A stretch of DNA of 64,000 bases from Parapedobacter indicus (lineage in GTDB: Bacteria; Bacteroidota; Bacteroidia; Sphingobacteriales; Sphingobacteriaceae), in contig NZ_FOQO01000015.1 of the NCBI RefSeq assembly GCF_900113765.1, positions 1 through 64,000 of the forward strand. The letters run 5' to 3'. Below the pieces are notes generated by a model. It saw only the letters and a program-made list of their open reading frames with translations, was not told the origin of the DNA and searched no databases. The translations under genes were made by a program, and so were the position numbers. Shown in pieces: positions 60,858 to 64,000 of the stretch; the stretch's first letter is position 1; each line of letters begins with the position of its first letter.

Positions 60858-63548
60858 TTATAAATTGAACGTCAGCTTCAATACCGCCATCCGGCCGCGC
60901 AGGTCATACACACTATATCCCGCTTGATTGGCCGAAAGGCTGTAGGTTTCGTATTCCGTAATGTTTGCCAGATTCGTCAGATCGAGTTCAATATCCGCAT
61001 TCCACTTATCCAATTGATACCGCACATTGGCATCGACAAAAAAGTAGCGGATGTCTGCTAGCTGTGCCTGGCTGGTGTGTTGATGGCGGCCGCTGAGCCG
61101 CAGGAAGGTGTGGGCAAAGGGTGAATACAGAAGACTCATGGATTGGTCATATCGCCGGATCTGCCTATCAGGTATGTTGCCAACCCCACCGTCGGCCAGC
61201 TTGCTGGTTGTCCAAGTGCCTGTGGCTTTGTAATTCGGGCTGATGCGATCCCACAACCGGGCCTCGAAATCGGGCGTGATGCTGAACGATACATTGTCAT
61301 ACGGCAGGAGTTTGCCATTCACAAATTGGTTGAAGCGCGTGGTGCCCCATGTCGTTTTTAAACCAGCCGTTGCGCCCAAGGCAAACAGGTATTTGCTGAT
61401 GCCTGCGCTGGCATTGAAACTGCTTACCTCGTTTTCGAAAGGAAGCAGCACGATGCTCGAAAGATCATCGGTGAGCACGCGGGAGGCAATCGTATTGGCG
61501 TTGGCATGGGTATAGCTGATGCCTGCATTGACGAATAACATGGAAATATTGCGCTGCAGGTTGTAGTTCAACGATAGGTTGTGTGACCGTTGTTCCGGCA
61601 AAACCGTGCCGTTTGTTTGCAAGCTACGGTAGTTGGTAAGGATGGCACCTTGGTAAAGGTCGCTTATATCGCCCAACTGGTTGTTGAAGCTGTAGTTGAA
61701 AGATAGGTAATCCTCCGGGGTAGTCAGGTATTTTGCGCGGAACATAGGTGTGAACAACAACCATTTGTTAGTTTCGTCAAGCTGGAAACCGGGATCTTCG
61801 TAGGTGATGTGCTGCCATGTGAACGGAAGTGAAAGCAGGGTTTCCCAGTTGCCTTCCTGAAGTTCATAGGTAGCAGTAAACTGGGCATGGTGCCGCTGCC
61901 AATCCAGGTAGTTGTCTGTACTGCCTGAATAAGCAAGCTGTTCGCCCGAAGGTTGTGTCAGGCGAAGCTGCGAGCGAAGTTGTTGCCACTCATTGAGCAT
62001 GCTGAGTCGATATCCTTGCATGATCCGCCCGTTGGGAATCCGGTAGCCGACGGCCAGCGTGTTGAACCACGATGGAATGGCAGTATACTGATATATTCCC
62101 TCGTATGGCTGTCCGTCATTGAGGGCATCGGCGTTGATGCCCGGCAGGATGTCCAGTGTTTGCGGACGGTTGAAATGGCCCACGTACCAATTGGTGCTTA
62201 GGATGTTTCCATTGCGAAGGGACGGTACGTACTCCAGCTGGTTGGAAAAGTCGCGCACGCGACTGCTGAGCTGCTGATCCATATCACGGGCGTTGCTGGT
62301 CAGTGCGGCATTGCCTGTTTCGCCCGAGTAACCGATTTTAAGCGCATTGTTGAGGTAATAGGTATCTTTATTGACCTGTGCGTTGAGCGACACATCGATC
62401 AGGAATGGACTCCGGTCAATTTGTTGGATCTCGCTGTACCGAATCGTATCGCCAGTGAGATAGCTATCATTGGCGCTGTAATAATTCAGGTTGTTGTTGT
62501 CCAGCAACAGTCCGACGTTGGCTTTCAGTTGCAGCCCATTATCCAGGTTTACGAGGTTGTTGGCGTTCAACGAACCTGAACGGTTCTGATAATACCGGCT
62601 AGTAGGCAGCGGGGGGGTGCCTACGGTACCGGATGAGAGCAATTCAGCCGGTTTCGCATATCCCATATCGGCCAACCGGCCGGTGCGGTTGAAGGCGGTG
62701 AAATCGGTCGCGAGGTCGGTACCAACGTTGTTGGCTTTGCCAACATTCAGCATTTTATAGGCTTTGTTGAACAAAATGGTGTTCAGTTCGCCGTCATACT
62801 GTCCGGGAAGTCCCCCGCCGAGTTTCGCCTGGCCCGTAAGGGCCAGCCCAGCCTCATCTTTGATGGTAAGGTTGAGCGCAACGTTTTCACTGAGGGTTTT
62901 CCCCTGGAGGACTTTCAGCGGCTGGTGGTTTTGCATAATCTCCACATCCTTAACCATGGCATGGGGGATGGTTTTCGTGCCAATGGCATATTTGTCGTCC
63001 AGTAGGTCATCTCCGTCTACATAAAAGTTGGAGATCGCTTTGCCATTGTATTTGATCTGGCCGTTTTCTTCGACTTCTACACCGGGCATCCGTTTCAGCA
63101 CGTCGCCGATGGTACGATCTTCGGGTTTGGTGAACGAAGAGACATCATAACTTAACGTGTCGCCCCGCAAACTGACCTTTGGACGGCTCTTGACCACTAC
63201 TTCGGCAAGGTCGATGGCCTCCGCTTCCATGGGTATTTCATAGCGTTCCCGGTCGGCGATCAGCGGTATGGATACCTTCTTATAACCCAGGTGGTTAATT
63301 TCTACGCGGAGCCCGATGATCTCAGCCGTGTCAGGCCATGTCAGCAAAAACGTGCCTTGGCTGTCGCTCGCGTTAAACGCCAGCACCCGCTGCTGTTGGT
63401 TTTTGATCATTACGCTGGCATGGGCCACCGGTTTGCCGTCTGCGGTTTTTAGTGTGCCCCGGATCTCGCGGTTCTGTGCTAAAACGGCAACGGACGAAAA
63501 TGACAGGAATAGGAGTAAGAATACGTTCCTGATGTTACCGGATTTCAT
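60858..63548 (-). CDS. TonB-dependent receptor-like outer-membrane protein
   Basis: An 896-residue protein with a signal peptide (cut near AVLAQNREI). A carboxypeptidase-regulatory-like beta domain (25-115) is followed by a plug domain (GDVLKRMPGVEVEENGQIKY, GKAISNFYVDGDDLLDDKYA) and an outer-membrane barrel ending in LKLTFNL. There is no partner SusD. Its ATG overlaps the stop of the GLPGLI gene upstream, so both are coupled. This group often carries out peptide or metal uptake, but the ligand is not known. Confidence 0.9.
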   Translation of the reverse strand: MKSGNIRNVFLLLFLSFSSVAVLAQNREIRGTLKTADGKPVAHASVMIKNQQQRVLAFNASDSQGTFLLTWPDTAEIIGLRVEINHLGYKKVSIPLIADRERYEIPMEAEAIDLAEVVVKSRPKVSLRGDTLSYDVSSFTKPEDRTIGDVLKRMPGVEVEENGQIKYNGKAISNFYVDGDDLLDDKYAIGTKTIPHAMVKDVEIMQNHQPLKVLQGKTLSENVALNLTIKDEAGLALTGQAKLGGGLPGQYDGELNTILFNKAYKMLNVGKANNVGTDLATDFTAFNRTGRLADMGYAKPAELLSSGTVGTPPLPTSRYYQNRSGSLNANNLVNLDNGLQLKANVGLLLDNNNLNYYSANDSYLTGDTIRYSEIQQIDRSPFLIDVSLNAQVNKDTYYLNNALKIGYSGETGNAALTSNARDMDQQLSSRVRDFSNQLEYVPSLRNGNILSTNWYVGHFNRPQTLDILPGINADALNDGQPYEGIYQYTAIPSWFNTLAVGYRIPNGRIMQGYRLSMLNEWQQLRSQLRLTQPSGEQLAYSGSTDNYLDWQRHHAQFTATYELQEGNWETLLSLPFTWQHITYEDPGFQLDETNKWLLFTPMFRAKYLTTPEDYLSFNYSFNNQLGDISDLYQGAILTNYRSLQTNGTVLPEQRSHNLSLNYNLQRNISMLFVNAGISYTHANANTIASRVLTDDLSSIVLLPFENEVSSFNASAGISKYLFALGATAGLKTTWGTTRFNQFVNGKLLPYDNVSFSITPDFEARLWDRISPNYKATGTWTTSKLADGGVGNIPDRQIRRYDQSMSLLYSPFAHTFLRLSGRHQHTSQAQLADIRYFFVDANVRYQLDKWNADIELDLTNLANITEYETYSLSANQAGYSVYDLRGRMAVLKLTFNL

Positions 63549-64000
63549 CGTGTTCCGCGATTGTTGTCCACCAATTCCAGTGGGTTGTTTGGTTTTTTGA
63601 TTTTTCCTTCTCGCATAGCCATTTCGCGCATCGCAGTGAATTCTTCGGGCGACAGTTCCCGCCCGCTTTGGTCTTTCAGGACGATCTTTCGCTGTACATT
63701 TGCACCCGCCGGTACATTGTGGCCGCGCAGTGCATTTCCCATCGGATTTTTATCAAATGCAGCTTTCGCTTTCGCATATTCTTTGGCCGTAGTGGGTATT
63801 GCGTCTTGGGGAAGTGCAAGCACGGTGCCCGTTGGGGGTTCCTTGTCGAAACCAGCATAATGGAATGCCACTTCTTTTTTGCTGTCTTCCGCTTCGAGGA
63901 TGAGCCCCGGTAATCCCCGTAGTTTCCACGGACCGTAGGGAAACGGCAGTTCAGTGGTGAACCAAGCGATATAATCGCGGCCACCGATGCTACCGGTTGC
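63545..64000 (-). CDS. GLPGLI family protein (5' end outside window)
   Basis: The visible 151 residues include RDYIAWFTTELPFPYGPWKL and the family motif LRGLPGLILEAED, then a C-terminal basic end (REGKIKKPNNPLEL, VDNNRGTR). The N-terminal third, including any signal peptide, lies beyond the window. GLPGLI proteins are exported proteins of Bacteroidota of unknown role and usually occur with a TonB-dependent receptor, as here. Confidence 0.9.
   Translation of the reverse strand, partial: ATGSIGGRDYIAWFTTELPFPYGPWKLRGLPGLILEAEDSKKEVAFHYAGFDKEPPTGTVLALPQDAIPTTAKEYAKAKAAFDKNPMGNALRGHNVPAGANVQRKIVLKDQSGRELSPEEFTAMREMAMREGKIKKPNNPLELVDNNRGTR

Overview
The window looks like a chromosomal segment of a Bacteroidota bacterium, most likely of the Sphingobacteriaceae (Pedobacter/Parapedobacter type). 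This rests on a GLPGLI-family protein next to a TonB-dependent receptor-like barrel, LytTR two-component pairs, DUF6266 and DUF5675 proteins, many small lipoproteins, and TTG/TAnnTTTG promoters typical of the phylum. The species is not determined. No rRNA or tRNA gene was recognised.

Layout. 0.3-2.9 kb: an AT-rich AraC regulator abuts an N-terminally truncated LytTR response regulator and its sensor kinase. 3.0-5.6 kb: a small accessory cassette with an HTH protein, an 11-bp periodic repeat, a perfect 17-bp hairpin, a DUF6266 protein, a DUF5675 protein and two tiny proteins, the last holin-like. 5.7-11.1 kb: the error-prone repair operon imuA-imuB-dnaE2 behind its own terminator and promoter. 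11.2-17.4 kb: a diheme cytochrome c, a LytTR/LytS-type pair, a YceI lipoprotein, a SnoaL-like protein, a ZU5-like lipoprotein and a single-domain response regulator.

17.4-53 kb is a large stress and envelope island. It carries two long PAS/GAF histidine kinases with single-domain response regulators, two sigma factors, YihY/BrkB, an MFS carrier, an M23 peptidase, YetF/DUF421, a baeRF-like protein, phospholipase D, three tandem DUF2383 proteins, DUF892, DUF72, MscS and DUF4142. Its core is a heptose-glycan locus: two glycosyltransferases (one fused to a GmhA-like SIS domain), GmhB, HldE, two GT9 heptosyltransferase-like enzymes, GT2 and a NodU/CmcH carbamoyltransferase. Together these could build ADP-heptose, transfer heptose and carbamoylate the product.

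54.2-59.9 kb is the most unusual part. A divergent XRE/Cro-like pair precedes a sigma factor with two region-4-like domains. Two nucleotides later comes a small TnpB/Cas12f-like protein that lacks the expected RuvC catalytic residues and C-terminus and is split by one extra G. Downstream are three copies of a structured RNA scaffold, each followed by CRISPR-like repeats of about 35 bp with spacers of almost constant length (about 31 nt). In the second copy the scaffold appears fused directly to a repeat end and guide, like a natural single-guide RNA. No adaptation genes are present. One intact and two broken toxin-antitoxin modules sit between the arrays. The layout fits an RNA-guided transcription-activation system in which a nuclease-dead Cas12f recruits a sigma factor, here apparently degraded or frameshift-controlled.

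59.9-64 kb: two conserved membrane proteins, then a GLPGLI protein (cut by the window end) translationally coupled to an outer-membrane receptor-like barrel.
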